Assembly: GCF_902536725.1 (NCBI RefSeq) | Contig: NZ_CACAYO010000013.1 | Coordinates: 1-34,540 of the forward strand | DNA length: 34,540 nucleotides | Source: an uncultured Prochlorococcus sp. | GTDB taxonomy: Bacteria; Cyanobacteriota; Cyanobacteriia; PCC-6307; Cyanobiaceae | Reading direction: 5' to 3' | Part shown: one piece after another, positions 17,625 through 27,389 of the stretch | How positions within the stretch are numbered: the stretch's first letter is position 1 | How the letters are laid out: every line of letters starts with the position of its first letter | Translations under genes and position numbers: made by a program | Notes under the pieces: model-generated | The model's input: only the letters and a program-made list of their open reading frames with translations | Told to the model about the DNA's origin: nothing | Databases searched by the model: none

Positions 17625-18656
17625 TTAGGTGCCTCCAATAAATGTTTTGTTGACTATCTTTAATAAAAATTTTTTTATTTTAAAGCCTGGATATAAATTT
17701 ATGATTTTTCGTATTTTCCCTCTCTTTTTGCTATGACTCCTTAAACCTATAAATAAATCATAAATAAAGTTAAAAATGTCTTCTTTACTTTCAAATATCC
17801 CAACCCTTTGAGGTGAGCCTTTTTTATCCAATAAAGGCTTAGTTTTTTCATAAGCTATTTTGTATTCAAACCAAGGAATCGAAGGCCAAAGATGATGTAT
17901 GAGATGGTAATTTTGTCCCATTATCAATAAATTCATGAATTTACTTGGATAAACTCGAGAATTTATCCATTTATTTCTTGATCGGAATGGCCTATGGGGT
18001 AAATAATCAAAAAATATTCCTAAAGTGACTCCTACCATTAATGCTGGGCCAAACCATAAATTATAAATTAAATTCATAAAATCAAATTTCAAACCTGCCA
18101 AGATAATTGTTATGAATATGGATCTTTCAATTCCCCATTGTAGTAATTCATATCTTCGCCAAAGTTTTCTTTGAAAGAAAAACACCTCATGATAAAAGAA
18201 TCTTGGAGCAATTAGCCAAATTGGACCAAAAGTACTGACGATATGATCTGGATCATTTTTGGGGTGATTTACGTGAATATGATGTTGTAAATGAACTCTC
18301 GTAAAAACTGGGAAGCTAAACCCTAATAGAATAGCTGAGCCATGGCCCATTGCTTGATTTATCCAAGGAACTGGATGAGCAGCTTTATGACATGCATCAT
18401 GAATAACAGTACCTTCAATATGTAAAGCTAAAAACGCAGTGGCTACAAGTAAAGGTAAAGGCCAAACACCTCTATACCACTGCCATATGCTAAGAAAAGC
18501 AAGAAAATAACCACCAAAAAATAAACCTAATGTTGGATTCCAAAAACTTGGCGGATCTACGTAATTTTTAATCTCTTTTTGCCAATTAAATGTTTTTGAT
18601 GAATTAGTATTTTTCGTTGTATTTTTAATGGTTAAGTTTGAGATCGTTTCTTTTAT
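17625..18656 (-). CDS. crtR: Beta-carotene hydroxylase (CrtR type), no standard start codon visible
   Basis: About 343 aa if numbered from ATA at 18656. It is a membrane di-iron hydroxylase related to fatty-acid desaturases, with histidine boxes HDACH (86-90), HLQHH (122-126) and NYHLIHHLWPSIPW near residue 250, separated by membrane helices. It adds 3-hydroxyl groups to beta-carotene to give zeaxanthin, the main photoprotective carotenoid of Prochlorococcus. After the in-frame TAA at 18662-18660 the frame reads AGA ATA AAA GAA ACG, with no ATG, GTG or TTG before the conserved region (FNWQKEIKNYVDPPSFWNPT). The first ATG, at 18350, follows the first histidine box and cannot be the start. ATA 18656 is the best guess. 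Confidence 0.85.
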   Translation of the reverse strand: MKETISNLTIKNTTKNTNSSKTFNWQKEIKNYVDPPSFWNPTLGLFFGGYFLAFLSIWQWYRGVWPLPLLVATAFLALHIEGTVIHDACHKAAHPVPWINQAMGHGSAILLGFSFPVFTRVHLQHHIHVNHPKNDPDHIVSTFGPIWLIAPRFFYHEVFFFQRKLWRRYELLQWGIERSIFITIILAGLKFDFMNLIYNLWFGPALMVGVTLGIFFDYLPHRPFRSRNKWINSRVYPSKFMNLLIMGQNYHLIHHLWPSIPWFEYKIAYEKTKPLLDKKGSPQRVGIFESKEDIFNFIYDLFIGLRSHSKKRGKIRKIINLYPGFKIKKFLLKIVNKTFIGGT

Positions 18657-18813
18657 TCTTTAAACAATATAACTAATATTTTAAGAGGATTGCATGCACA
18701 ATCATAAAAAATTTCTTTTAAGAGATTTTTAATTTAATTTTAATGTGTCAAATTAATCATCTTAAGAAAAAAAATTTTAAAAATAAACCTCTTTCAATTA
18801 TTATTTTATTTGA

Positions 18814-18895
18814 GCGGTCGTGGCGGAATTGGTAGACGCGCGAGTTTTAGGTACTCGTATCTTCGGGTGTGGGAGTTCAAGTCTCCCCGACCGCA
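18814..18895 (+). tRNA. tRNA-Leu (anticodon UAG)
   Basis: The acceptor stem GCGGTCG pairs with CGACCGC, with discriminator A at 18895. The anticodon stem CGAGT/ACTCG encloses loop TTTAGGT, giving anticodon TAG at 18848-18850. A long variable arm, as in leucine tRNAs, and a T-loop GTTCAAGTC are present. The 3' CCA is not encoded. The 150 bp upstream hold no gene that I can see. Confidence 0.97.
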
Positions 18896-18966
18896 CTTAG
18901 GGAAATTCTGATAGATAGTTTGCTTATCTATATCAACTCTTATACTTAACTAAAGTAGTTAATTTA

Positions 18967-19416
18967 ATGAATAGTTTTGTATTTTATTTGGGAACTTTTT
19001 ACATTTTAATTGGTACCATTTACCTAACTGTACCGTTAATTTATCTTGAGCTCGGTAAACCAAAAGATTTAATAAGAGCTTTTTTAAATTTACTAATAGG
19101 ATTGATATTAATACTTAAAAATAAAACATTAGATGAATCATTTTTTGTAATTTTTCTTTTTTTAACAGTACTAGTTATTTTTTATCTAGTAGAACTTTTT
19201 TTATCTAGATGGTACCAATTGACAGATAACGAACAGAAAAAATTAACCACGTTTTTGGAGTTTAAAAATAACTTTTCGAAAATATTAGAATCTATTAATT
19301 TGGGATTTGGCGATTTCAAGAAACCTTCAAATTTTTTTAATTTTGGTAGCAATAATAAAAATACAACCCAAAAAAAGTGGGTAAGAAATGATAAAAATGA
19401 TAATATAAAAGTCTGA
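18967..19416 (+). CDS. Membrane protein of unknown function (149 aa)
   Basis: I do not recognise this with confidence. There are three hydrophobic segments, near residues 4-27, 38-50 and 59-77, then a charged, asparagine- and lysine-rich soluble C-terminal half (from SRWYQLTDNEQKK). The arrangement (small membrane N-terminus followed by LVELFLSRWY and a hydrophilic tail) loosely recalls the cyanobacterial Ycf66 family, but I cannot confirm this. It lies between tRNA-Leu and ileS on the same strand, 121 bp before ileS. It has no Shine-Dalgarno of note. Confidence 0.6.
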   Translation: MNSFVFYLGTFYILIGTIYLTVPLIYLELGKPKDLIRAFLNLLIGLILILKNKTLDESFFVIFLFLTVLVIFYLVELFLSRWYQLTDNEQKKLTTFLEFKNNFSKILESINLGFGDFKKPSNFFNFGSNNKNTTQKKWVRNDKNDNIKV

Positions 19417-19537
19417 AATAATGTAAATTGCTTATTTGAAACATCCCCAAAAAACTACAGTTCAATTAAGAAAGAATATAATAAATTAGATTTATTTAAA
19501 TAATTCTTTTGATCACCAATATTTCTTATATCGTCGT

Positions 19538-22444
19538 ATGAAATCTCAAAATAGCAAAGAACAAAAATCTGAATTTTCTTATAAAGAAACTTTAAATTTA
19601 TTAAAAACTGACTTCTCAATGCGTGCTAACTCAGTTATGAGAGAACCCGAGATTCAGAATTTCTGGGCTAACAATGATATTGATTTCCAATTAGGTTCAA
19701 GTAATTCAGGCGAAATATTTACATTACATGATGGCCCTCCTTATGCAAATGGAGCGCTTCATATGGGTCATGCCCTTAATAAAGTTTTAAAAGACATTAT
19801 CAATAAGTACAAAACCTTAAGAGGATTTAGGGTTCATTTCGTACCTGGCTGGGACTGTCATGGATTACCTATTGAATTAAAAGTTCTTCAGAATTTAAAA
19901 TCTGATGAAAGAAAGAATCTTGACACTCTAAATTTAAGAAAAAAAGCTACAGATTATGCATATATCCAAATTAATAATCAAAAGGAGGGTTTTAAGAGGT
20001 GGGGCATATGGGGAGATTGGAATAACCCTTACTTAACTCTTAAGAAAAGTTATGAATCTGCTCAGATTGGAGTATTTGGGAAAATGTTTTTAAATGGCTA
20101 TATATATCGAGGTCTTAAACCTGTGCATTGGAGTCCAAGTTCAAGGACTGCACTTGCAGAAGCAGAATTAGAATACCCTGATGAACATTATTCAAAAAGT
20201 ATTTATGTTTCATTAAAAATCACTAAAATACCTGAGGAAATTCTATTAAATTTCATCCAAGAAAATCTTAATATCAAAAAAGATTTTTTTCAAAATAATT
20301 CTTTCATAACTATTTGGACCACCACTCCTTGGACCATACCTGCAAATGAAGCAGTTGCAGTAAATCCAAAAATAAAGTACGTTTTTGCTATCGATGAAGA
20401 GAAGCGAATTTGCCTTTTTGCTAAGGACTTACGTTCTGAAATAAGTAAGAAATTTAATAAAGATTTCAAGGTGCTTTTAGAGGTTAAAGGCTCTAAATTG
20501 GAAGATATCGAATATCAACATCCTTCTAAGAATAAAAATTGCAGAATTGTAATTGGAGGAGACTATATCACTACAGAATCAGGGACTGGAATTGTTCATA
20601 CTGCTCCTGGTCATGGAATAGATGATTTTAATGTAGGTCAAAAATATGAATTACCCATAACATGTGTTGTTGATGAAAAAGGCAACTTAAATGAATATTC
20701 TGGTCAATTCAAAGGATCAAATGTCCTGAAAGATGCAAATGATTTAATTATTGAACATTTAAAAGGAAATAATATGCTTTTATTACAAGAAAACTATAAA
20801 CATAGATATCCGTATGATTGGAGAACCAAAAAACCAACTATTTTTAGAGCAACTGAACAATGGTTTGCATCTGTAAATGGCTTTAGATCATCTGCATTAA
20901 AGGCAATCGAAGATGTTGAATGGATGCCAGAGACTGGAAAGAAAAGAATTTATTCTATGGTTGTTGGTAGAGGAGATTGGTGTATTTCTAGACAAAGGTC
21001 ATGGGGAGTCCCTATACCAGTTTTTTATAAAAAAAATGGTAATGACATTCTCCTTAACAAAGAGATAATTAATCATATTCAAGAACTTTTTGGTGAACAT
21101 GGAGCAGATATTTGGTGGGATTGGGATGTTAAAGATCTTTTGCCAGAGAATTATGCAAAAGAATCAGATCTATGGAAAAAAGGAACAGATACAATGGATG
21201 TTTGGTTCGATTCTGGATCAAGCTGGGCGGCAGTATGTGATCAAAGAAGTGAATTAAAGTATCCAGCCGATCTTTATTTAGAGGGCTCAGATCAACATCG
21301 AGGATGGTTTCAGTCTTCTTTGCTAACATCTGTTGCAGTAAATAATAAACCTCCATATAAGAAAGTTTTAACTCATGGTTTTGCACTTGATGAAAACGGA
21401 AGAAAAATGAGTAAATCTTTAGGAAACGTTGTAGATCCAAATATAATTATTAATGGAGGTAATAATAAAAAAATAGACCCTGCTTATGGTGCGGATGTTT
21501 TAAGGTTATGGGTAAGCTCTGTAGATTATTCTGTTGATGTTCCAATTGGCTCAAATATACTCAAGCAACTTTCAGACGTATACAGAAAAGTTCGTAATAC
21601 TGCAAGATATCTTCTAGGAAATATTCATGATTATGATCCTAAAATTGACAGTTTTGAAATTGATCAATTACCTCTCTTAGATCAATGGATGTTAGGCAGA
21701 TTAGTTGAGGTTACAGATCAAATATCAAACGCTTATGAAAATTATGAATTTTCAAAATTTTTCCAAATTTTGCAAAGTTTTTGCGTTGTAGATCTATCAA
21801 ATTTTTATTTGGATATTGCGAAGGATAGGTTATATGTAAGTTCTAAATCAGAATTTAGGAGAAGATCTTGTCAGTTTGTCATGTCAAAAGTTGTAGAAAA
21901 TTTAGCCGTACTTATTTCTCCAGTTCTTTGTCATATGGCTGAAGATATTTGGCAAAACATTCCATATTCCACTAAAGAAAAATCAGTCTTTCAAAGAGGA
22001 TGGCCAATATTTTCGCAGTCATGGAAAAATCAAATACTTAACGAGCACATTTCAAATTTAAGAAATTTGAGAGTTGAAATTAACAAGGCTATAGAAGGAT
22101 GTAGAAACAAACAAATAATTGGAGCGGCTTTGGAAGCTGAAGTTAATTATTTACCTAAAGATAAAGCTTTAAAAGATTCACTTACTTGGCTAAAAGATTT
22201 TGGAAATAAAGAAGTAGATCTATTTAGGGATTGGCTTATAGTATCAAACTTCCAAGTGGTATCCGATTTAGTGGAGAATTCTCTGATTACTGATAACAAT
22301 GGACTCGGTAAAATTCAAATATCAAAAGCTCAAGGTCAAAAATGTGATAGATGTTGGCATTATCAAAAAGAAACTTTTAATGGAATCCAAAATACAAAAT
22401 TATGCAAAAGATGTTCAAATATTATTAATTTTGAATTCATTTAA
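19538..22444 (+). CDS. ileS: Isoleucyl-tRNA synthetase
   Basis: The protein has 968 aa, full length. The class I signature is HMGH (75-78, in [15 protein letters not shown]) and KMSKS lies at 623-627. The editing (CP1) domain is present, with the [11 protein letters not shown] and [12 protein letters not shown] motifs. The C-terminal zinc site is CDRCWHYQ with a second CKRC pair. The enzyme charges tRNA-Ile and hydrolyses mischarged valine. Its stop overlaps the stop of the convergent 102-aa gene by a shared TTAA. Confidence 0.97.
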   Translation: MKSQNSKEQKSEFSYKETLNLLKTDFSMRANSVMREPEIQNFWANNDIDFQLGSSNSGEIFTLHDGPPYANGALHMGHALNKVLKDIINKYKTLRGFRVHFVPGWDCHGLPIELKVLQNLKSDERKNLDTLNLRKKATDYAYIQINNQKEGFKRWGIWGDWNNPYLTLKKSYESAQIGVFGKMFLNGYIYRGLKPVHWSPSSRTALAEAELEYPDEHYSKSIYVSLKITKIPEEILLNFIQENLNIKKDFFQNNSFITIWTTTPWTIPANEAVAVNPKIKYVFAIDEEKRICLFAKDLRSEISKKFNKDFKVLLEVKGSKLEDIEYQHPSKNKNCRIVIGGDYITTESGTGIVHTAPGHGIDDFNVGQKYELPITCVVDEKGNLNEYSGQFKGSNVLKDANDLIIEHLKGNNMLLLQENYKHRYPYDWRTKKPTIFRATEQWFASVNGFRSSALKAIEDVEWMPETGKKRIYSMVVGRGDWCISRQRSWGVPIPVFYKKNGNDILLNKEIINHIQELFGEHGADIWWDWDVKDLLPENYAKESDLWKKGTDTMDVWFDSGSSWAAVCDQRSELKYPADLYLEGSDQHRGWFQSSLLTSVAVNNKPPYKKVLTHGFALDENGRKMSKSLGNVVDPNIIINGGNNKKIDPAYGADVLRLWVSSVDYSVDVPIGSNILKQLSDVYRKVRNTARYLLGNIHDYDPKIDSFEIDQLPLLDQWMLGRLVEVTDQISNAYENYEFSKFFQILQSFCVVDLSNFYLDIAKDRLYVSSKSEFRRRSCQFVMSKVVENLAVLISPVLCHMAEDIWQNIPYSTKEKSVFQRGWPIFSQSWKNQILNEHISNLRNLRVEINKAIEGCRNKQIIGAALEAEVNYLPKDKALKDSLTWLKDFGNKEVDLFRDWLIVSNFQVVSDLVENSLITDNNGLGKIQISKAQGQKCDRCWHYQKETFNGIQNTKLCKRCSNIINFEFI

Positions 22445-22749
22445 ATCCAGTTTTTTGGATTCAAAAAGAAATCTGAGTTTTGATTTCCTCTTATAAAATT
22501 TTCTTCTGTTCCTATTAACGGTGCTTTATAAAGTTTAAAGTTTGTAATCATATAAGTAAGTGTTATTATTTTTTTTTCTGAATCTATTTCAATTGGATGA
22601 GTTGTTGAGCTACTATAGCCTCTGAAAATAATTATTTCTAATTGTTCTTTTTGATTTTCTTTTAAAAGGAATCCCTCTAGTTTAAGTACCCTATTAGGTA
22701 TGTCGGAACTTATTTTTTCAAGACTATTTATTAAATCAATTTTTGCCAT
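22441..22749 (-). CDS. Conserved protein of unknown function (102 aa)
   Basis: I do not recognise a named domain with certainty. The product begins [12 protein letters not shown]; the middle is a beta-rich stretch ([20 protein letters not shown]) and the end is [11 protein letters not shown]. It resembles small cyanobacterial proteins that plants also carry in plastid-targeted form, but that is memory of pattern, not proof. The start at ATG 22749 gives a 14-bp overlap with the upstream DUF3177 gene; the earlier ATG at 22776 would overlap by 41 bp. It is soluble. Its stop overlaps that of ileS. Confidence 0.68.
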   Translation of the reverse strand: MAKIDLINSLEKISSDIPNRVLKLEGFLLKENQKEQLEIIIFRGYSSSTTHPIEIDSEKKIITLTYMITNFKLYKAPLIGTEENFIRGNQNSDFFLNPKNWI

Positions 22750-23359
22750 TTTCTGAGAAGCAGGAGTTTCTTCCATTTTTAGGTAATTTGATTATTGACC
22801 ATTGAATAAGACCCAAAATATAAATTAATAATGAAATTAATCCTAAGAATTTTGATATCGTCTGGGTAAAGTTAGCTCCAAAGAAAAAATTAAATAAGTT
22901 TTTTATAATAGTATATAAATTTGAAGAAGGCTGAAGCCATATTGCACAAGCATCCGAATTGATAAAAGAAAAGCAGTTGAAGTTTTGTAAACTCTGAACT
23001 AAGAAATTGAGAGATATAAAAGTTATCGTCCATCTCCATATTTTTGTCGTTGTGGTAAGGGGATAAGAAAAATCATATTCTCTTAATTCATCGTTAATAT
23101 CGTTCCAAAACCAAACAGAAACTGTCAATAATAATGTTGAAATATTTGTTATCAAAAGAGCATAATTATACTTTCCTATTAAAAGTAGAAGACTTATAAA
23201 AAATAAAAGAGATACTTTCCAATAAATTGACAGAAGTTTGATAACTGCTTTATTTCTCTTTTTAATTGACCAGAAGGAAAGAGTAATAGGAATACCAAGA
23301 AGGAAAATTATTGATAGTTGAAAGGATAGCCAAATAGAAAGTTGATTAAAAACGTTCAA
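22736..23359 (-). CDS. DUF3177-like integral membrane protein (207 aa)
   Basis: The protein has 207 aa with about five hydrophobic helices: near residues 9-30, 38-60, 66-84, 107-128 and 160-188. SFWSIKKRNKAVIKLLSIYWK and the WFWNDINDELRE loop fit the cyanobacterial DUF3177 family. Two cysteines (NCFSFINSDAC) fall in one extramembrane loop. The function is unknown. It is probably co-transcribed and translationally coupled with the 102-aa gene downstream. It is divergent from trmB across a 122-bp A/T-rich gap with no clear signal. Confidence 0.68.
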   Translation of the reverse strand: MNVFNQLSIWLSFQLSIIFLLGIPITLSFWSIKKRNKAVIKLLSIYWKVSLLFFISLLLLIGKYNYALLITNISTLLLTVSVWFWNDINDELREYDFSYPLTTTTKIWRWTITFISLNFLVQSLQNFNCFSFINSDACAIWLQPSSNLYTIIKNLFNFFFGANFTQTISKFLGLISLLIYILGLIQWSIIKLPKNGRNSCFSENGKN

Positions 23360-23481
23360 AACTTTTTCTTTTTAAATACATAATAATTAAACATCAAACT
23401 GTAACTTTTTAACTTACTATTGTCATAGTTATGAATATTACGCATTCTTATAGTATTGCCTAGAGATATATTGATAATTGT

Positions 23482-24111
23482 ATGAGACAGCATGTTAATC
23501 CTCTTAGTAACAATTTTAATCAAGTCGAGAGAATACCTTCATTGAGCGAAATGTTTGGTGATTCTAAATCGAATCTTCATTTAGATATAGGTTGTGCTGC
23601 CGGTGAGTTTCTATTTGACTTAGCTTTAGGCAATACAAGTTGGAATTATTTAGGTATTGAAATCCGTGAGAAATTAGTCAAAAATGCTAAATCAAAAGTG
23701 ATTGAAAAAGAAATTAAAAATCTATATTTTATATTTGGTAATGCTAATAATATTTTGAATGATGTCCAAAATAAATTTATTTTCAAAAATATAAAAAGTA
23801 TGTCTTTTTATTTCCCAGATCCCTGGTTTAAAAAGAGGCATCATAAAAGGCGTGTAATTCAGCCAGCCTTTATTAATATGCTCTCAAATTCATTGCAAAA
23901 AGGGACCCTAATTTTTATAAAAACAGATGTAAAAGATTTATTCAATTATATCGATTGCACTTTATCAAGCAATTTTCATTTTAAAAAAATAGATAAAAAA
24001 GATTTTAATTATTCCGAAAGTTTTAATCCAATTAAATTTAAAACTGATCGGGAAAAGTATGTCATTGTTAACCAACTTGATATTTATGAAAAAATTTATA
24101 TAAAAATTTGA
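23482..24111 (+). CDS. trmB: tRNA (guanine-N7-)-methyltransferase
   Basis: The protein has 209 aa. The SAM-binding loop is [15 protein letters not shown], and the TrmB signature is [16 protein letters not shown] with a following helix. Later [10 protein letters not shown] and TDREKY match the family's C-terminal catalytic region. The enzyme methylates G46 in the tRNA variable loop. It converges on glmM with 7 bp between the stops. Confidence 0.94.
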   Translation: MRQHVNPLSNNFNQVERIPSLSEMFGDSKSNLHLDIGCAAGEFLFDLALGNTSWNYLGIEIREKLVKNAKSKVIEKEIKNLYFIFGNANNILNDVQNKFIFKNIKSMSFYFPDPWFKKRHHKRRVIQPAFINMLSNSLQKGTLIFIKTDVKDLFNYIDCTLSSNFHFKKIDKKDFNYSESFNPIKFKTDREKYVIVNQLDIYEKIYIKI

Positions 24112-24118
24112 TTTATTA

Positions 24119-25471
24119 TTAATTTATAATTTTATCAATTTCAAAAAAGAGTTTGTTTGTTATTTCCCTTGATAAAGAATGAACTTTCTTATGATTTTTG
24201 GCTTCAACTAGAACTCTCATTACAGGTTCTGTACCACTAGGCCTTATATAGACTCTACAATTTTCCGAATATATTTCCTGAAAATTTTTTATTAATTCAT
24301 CAATTAAGATTTTGTTTTTTGAATTTAATTTATTAATATTAAAATTTAATTTAATATTAGTTAGTTTTTGAGGAAAAGGTACGAAACTACTTTTAAGCCA
24401 ATCGTTTAAATTAATATTTTTCTTTTTACAATATTTAGAAATTTGAAGTGCAGTCAATATCCCATCACCAGAAAAGTTATTAATTTTTGAAAGTATATGA
24501 CCTGATTGCTCACCTCCTAAAACAGCTCTTTTTTTCTTAATTGCGTCATGAACATATTTATCTCCTACATCAGTTCTATACAAAATTCCTCCAATTTTCT
24601 TCCAGGAATTTTCAAAACCTAAGTTTGCCATTTGCGTCGATATTAGTAAATTATTTGTGAGAATTTTTTGTTCCATAAGTTCTCTACCCCAAAGAAAAAG
24701 AATATGATCTCCATCCAGCACATTTCCTTTTGAATCGATTCCAATTACTCTATCGGCATCCCCATCGAAACTGAATCCCATATCTGCAGGACTCTCTCTT
24801 AATGCTTTTTTTAATGGTTCGAGGTTAGTAGAACCGCAATTCAAATTAATTTTCAAACCATTTTTAGAATTGTTGATAACTTTTACATCGGCGCCAAGAG
24901 ACTGAAAAATTTTTTTTGCGCAAGTTGTCGCTGATCCATAGCATGTGTCTAATATTATTCTCAACCCGCTTAAACTTTCTCCGTCCATTGTTTGGATTAG
25001 GCTTTTAGTATAGGTATCCATAAGATCTTCGTTGGCTTTTAGGGGAACGACTTTTGTAGAAATTGAGACATTTTGTTTTGACTCTTCAATTATTTTTTGA
25101 ATTTTATTCTCAAAATTTTTAGTAATTTTTTGACCATTATGATCAAAAATTTTTATGCCATTGTATTCTGGCGGATTATGACTTGCAGATATCATAATCC
25201 CACTACTTAGATTCCCTTCTTTGATTAAAAAAGGTATAGCTGGGGTAGGGCAGATTCCAAGATTTATGGATTTTTTACCACTTGCATTTATACCTTGTGT
25301 TATGGCCTGAAGCAGAATATCTCCACTAATTCTTGTATCTCTTCCAATTAATATTGGATTATTCTTTTCCAAATTCGAACCTAGAGCATAACCTAATTTG
25401 TAAGCTAGAGAACAAGTTATCTCTTCATTAAATCTACCTCTTATTCCATCGGTTCCAAAGATTGATTGCAT
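24119..25471 (-). CDS. glmM: Phosphoglucosamine mutase
   Basis: The protein has 450 aa. The active-site phosphoserine is S97 in [10 protein letters not shown], the Mg2+ loop is FDGDADR near residue 240, the sugar-binding GGEQSGH is near 317, and the phosphate-binding [11 protein letters not shown] is near the C-terminus. The enzyme converts glucosamine-6-phosphate to glucosamine-1-phosphate for UDP-GlcNAc, peptidoglycan and lipopolysaccharide. GGEQSGH and the length near 450 separate it from phosphomannomutases. Confidence 0.94.
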   Translation of the reverse strand: MQSIFGTDGIRGRFNEEITCSLAYKLGYALGSNLEKNNPILIGRDTRISGDILLQAITQGINASGKKSINLGICPTPAIPFLIKEGNLSSGIMISASHNPPEYNGIKIFDHNGQKITKNFENKIQKIIEESKQNVSISTKVVPLKANEDLMDTYTKSLIQTMDGESLSGLRIILDTCYGSATTCAKKIFQSLGADVKVINNSKNGLKINLNCGSTNLEPLKKALRESPADMGFSFDGDADRVIGIDSKGNVLDGDHILFLWGRELMEQKILTNNLLISTQMANLGFENSWKKIGGILYRTDVGDKYVHDAIKKKRAVLGGEQSGHILSKINNFSGDGILTALQISKYCKKKNINLNDWLKSSFVPFPQKLTNIKLNFNINKLNSKNKILIDELIKNFQEIYSENCRVYIRPSGTEPVMRVLVEAKNHKKVHSLSREITNKLFFEIDKIIN

Positions 25472-25608
25472 AATTAAATTTCAGTAATCAAAGAAATTTT
25501 TGTTAGCTATTCAATCCTTATTTTATCAGTTGATTAAAAGCTTATAGATTTCAATTCTCTTTATTTGATTAACTTATTTAAGATACCTTTAGTAAGTAAA
25601 ACTTAATT

Positions 25609-26154
25609 GTGCAATCTGAAAATCAAGAGCCAATTTTTAAGATAAATTTAAAAATAATGCTTGTATTGATTATATCTATTGTTGTTATTTCAATGCTTTT
25701 GTTTGAAAATCTATTTTTTAAATCAACTTATCTTCTTAAGAATTTTGGAGACTTATCTGTTGACCCTGAAATAGCTTTTACAAATAATAAACCTACATTT
25801 CTGGAATTTTATGCAGAGTGGTGTGAAGTTTGCAAAGAAATGGCTCCACAAGTTTCTTCTCTTAAAGATGAATATGAAAAAGATATTAATTTTGTTTTTT
25901 TAAATGTTGATAATCAAAAATGGGGTAATTACATCCAGAAGTTTTCTGTAAACGGGATTCCTCAAGTTAATCTTTTTGACAAAAAAGGCAATCTAATATC
26001 TACTTTTATTGGTAAACAAGATGAAAAAAAATTAAGAGAATTTATTAAAAATTTTGAAAAAGAAGAAAATCCCTATGAGGAAATTATTAATGCTGAATTT
26101 TCAATAATTCAAGAAAATAAAAAAAATGAGGTTAATCCTCGTAGTCATGGATAA
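25609..26154 (+). CDS. txlA: Membrane-anchored thioredoxin-like protein (TxlA/HCF164 type)
   Basis: The protein has 181 aa and a GTG start. A single N-terminal membrane helix (about 14-33) is followed by a thioredoxin fold with active site WCEVCKEMAP (C72, C75) and a cis-proline loop GIPQVNLF. The WCEVCKEM motif is characteristic of cyanobacterial TxlA and plant HCF164. Family knowledge: a thylakoid protein that delivers reducing power on the lumenal side, needed for cytochrome b6f assembly. It converges on thyX with a 3-bp gap. Confidence 0.9.
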   Translation: MQSENQEPIFKINLKIMLVLIISIVVISMLLFENLFFKSTYLLKNFGDLSVDPEIAFTNNKPTFLEFYAEWCEVCKEMAPQVSSLKDEYEKDINFVFLNVDNQKWGNYIQKFSVNGIPQVNLFDKKGNLISTFIGKQDEKKLREFIKNFEKEENPYEEIINAEFSIIQENKKNEVNPRSHG

Positions 26155-26157
26155 TTT

Positions 26158-26790
26158 TTACCATCCTAAAGATTTTGATACAATAGGAAAACTTTTTTTA
26201 AAAATAGACTTGCAATCCTGAGCGATAGACTTGTGTTCTTTTTGAGTGCCGTGAGCTGATCTTAAATGAATGTAATGGATCCATGATCTACATGATCCAG
26301 ACATATAGATTCTTGTTGGAGTAGCTAATGGTAAAACAAATCTCGCACATTCTTTCGCTACGCCTTCAGCAAGTAAATCTTCATATAAATCTGATGCAGC
26401 CTGAAAATGTAAACCAATTTTTTCATTGAATCTTTTTTTTAACTCATCAGGGAGATCAGGGATTGAATTTTGCCTATTTTTGAAATCTTGACGCCTTAGT
26501 TCTGGTAAGGGAATATTACCCAATTGAGAACTATCTGCATATCTCTGTGAAAATTCCTGGAAGGTAAATGATCTATGTCTTAAAATTTGTGCAGCGATAC
26601 CTCTGTTGGTTTCTATTTGTAAAGTCATAAATGACTGTTCAAAAACGCTCCAGTGTTCATTTTTAATGCAATAACTCAATAATTTTGAGTAGTCCTCATT
26701 TTCCTGATTTTTTGGGTTACTAACTCTTGCAATGTAAGCCATTGTTTTTTCTGCATCAGGAGTTAGCGAAATTAGTTCAACTTTACTCAT
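26158..26790 (-). CDS. thyX: Flavin-dependent thymidylate synthase
   Basis: The protein has 210 aa. The ThyX signature RHRSFTFQEFSQRY lies at 71-84 (RHRx7S pattern), and the C-terminal part CRSWIHYIHLRSAHGTQKEH matches the folate/nucleotide site. The enzyme makes dTMP from dUMP using FAD, NADPH and methylene-tetrahydrofolate. It is the last gene of a tight three-gene operon, only 1 bp after dcd. Confidence 0.96.
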   Translation of the reverse strand: MSKVELISLTPDAEKTMAYIARVSNPKNQENEDYSKLLSYCIKNEHWSVFEQSFMTLQIETNRGIAAQILRHRSFTFQEFSQRYADSSQLGNIPLPELRRQDFKNRQNSIPDLPDELKKRFNEKIGLHFQAASDLYEDLLAEGVAKECARFVLPLATPTRIYMSGSCRSWIHYIHLRSAHGTQKEHKSIAQDCKSIFKKSFPIVSKSLGW

Positions 26791-26791
26791 T

Positions 26792-27385
26792 TTAGATTTT
26801 CGCTAGAGTCACCTTCTCTGGTTGGTTTTGATATTTACCTCTTCTATCTTCATAGGTTGTAGAGCATGGATCACCTTCAAAAAAGAGTAGTTGGCAAATA
26901 CCCTCTTCTGCATAAATTCTGCAATCTGCACCAGAGCTATTACTAAACTCTAAAGTTAGATGACCTTCCCATCCTGCTTCTGCAGGCGTCGTATTAACAA
27001 TAATTCCAAGTCGTGCGTAAGTGCTTTTGCCTATACAGATCACGGTTATATTTTCTGGTACTTTCATCTTTTCTAAAGCCACTCCTAAACCATAGGAGTG
27101 AGCAGGAAGAATAAAAAAGTCTCCATCATTGTCATGGTGAAGAACAGTTTTTTCTAGATTATTAGGATTAAAATTTTTGGGATTCATCACAGTACCAGGT
27201 ATATGTCTGAAAATTAGGAATTCTTTTGATGAAAGTCTTAAATCATATCCATAGGATGAACATCCGTAACTCAAAACTGGCTTTTGTTTATTGCCAGGCT
27301 CAAGATGCCTCACTAAATTTGCTTGAAACGGCTGTATCATTCCTTCCGAGGCTTTTTGATTTATCCAGAGATCATTTTTTAGCAT
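26792..27385 (-). CDS. dcd: dCTP deaminase
   Basis: The protein has 197 aa. The active-site helix is GKSTYARLGI (119-128), with the AEAGWEGHLTLEFSN motif (135-149) and the trimer motif YGYDLRL near residue 45. The enzyme deaminates dCTP to dUTP. With dUTPase this supplies dUMP to ThyX. It lies 4 bp after the corrinoid adenosyltransferase-like gene and 1 bp before thyX, so all three should be one transcript. Confidence 0.93.
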   Translation of the reverse strand: MLKNDLWINQKASEGMIQPFQANLVRHLEPGNKQKPVLSYGCSSYGYDLRLSSKEFLIFRHIPGTVMNPKNFNPNNLEKTVLHHDNDGDFFILPAHSYGLGVALEKMKVPENITVICIGKSTYARLGIIVNTTPAEAGWEGHLTLEFSNSSGADCRIYAEEGICQLLFFEGDPCSTTYEDRRGKYQNQPEKVTLAKI

Positions 27386-27389
27386 TATT

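Noticed and set aside
17625..18350. CrtR as a 241-aa protein starting at the first ATG
   Set aside because: It would lack the HDACH histidine box and the N-terminal membrane part, both of which are encoded just upstream in the same frame.
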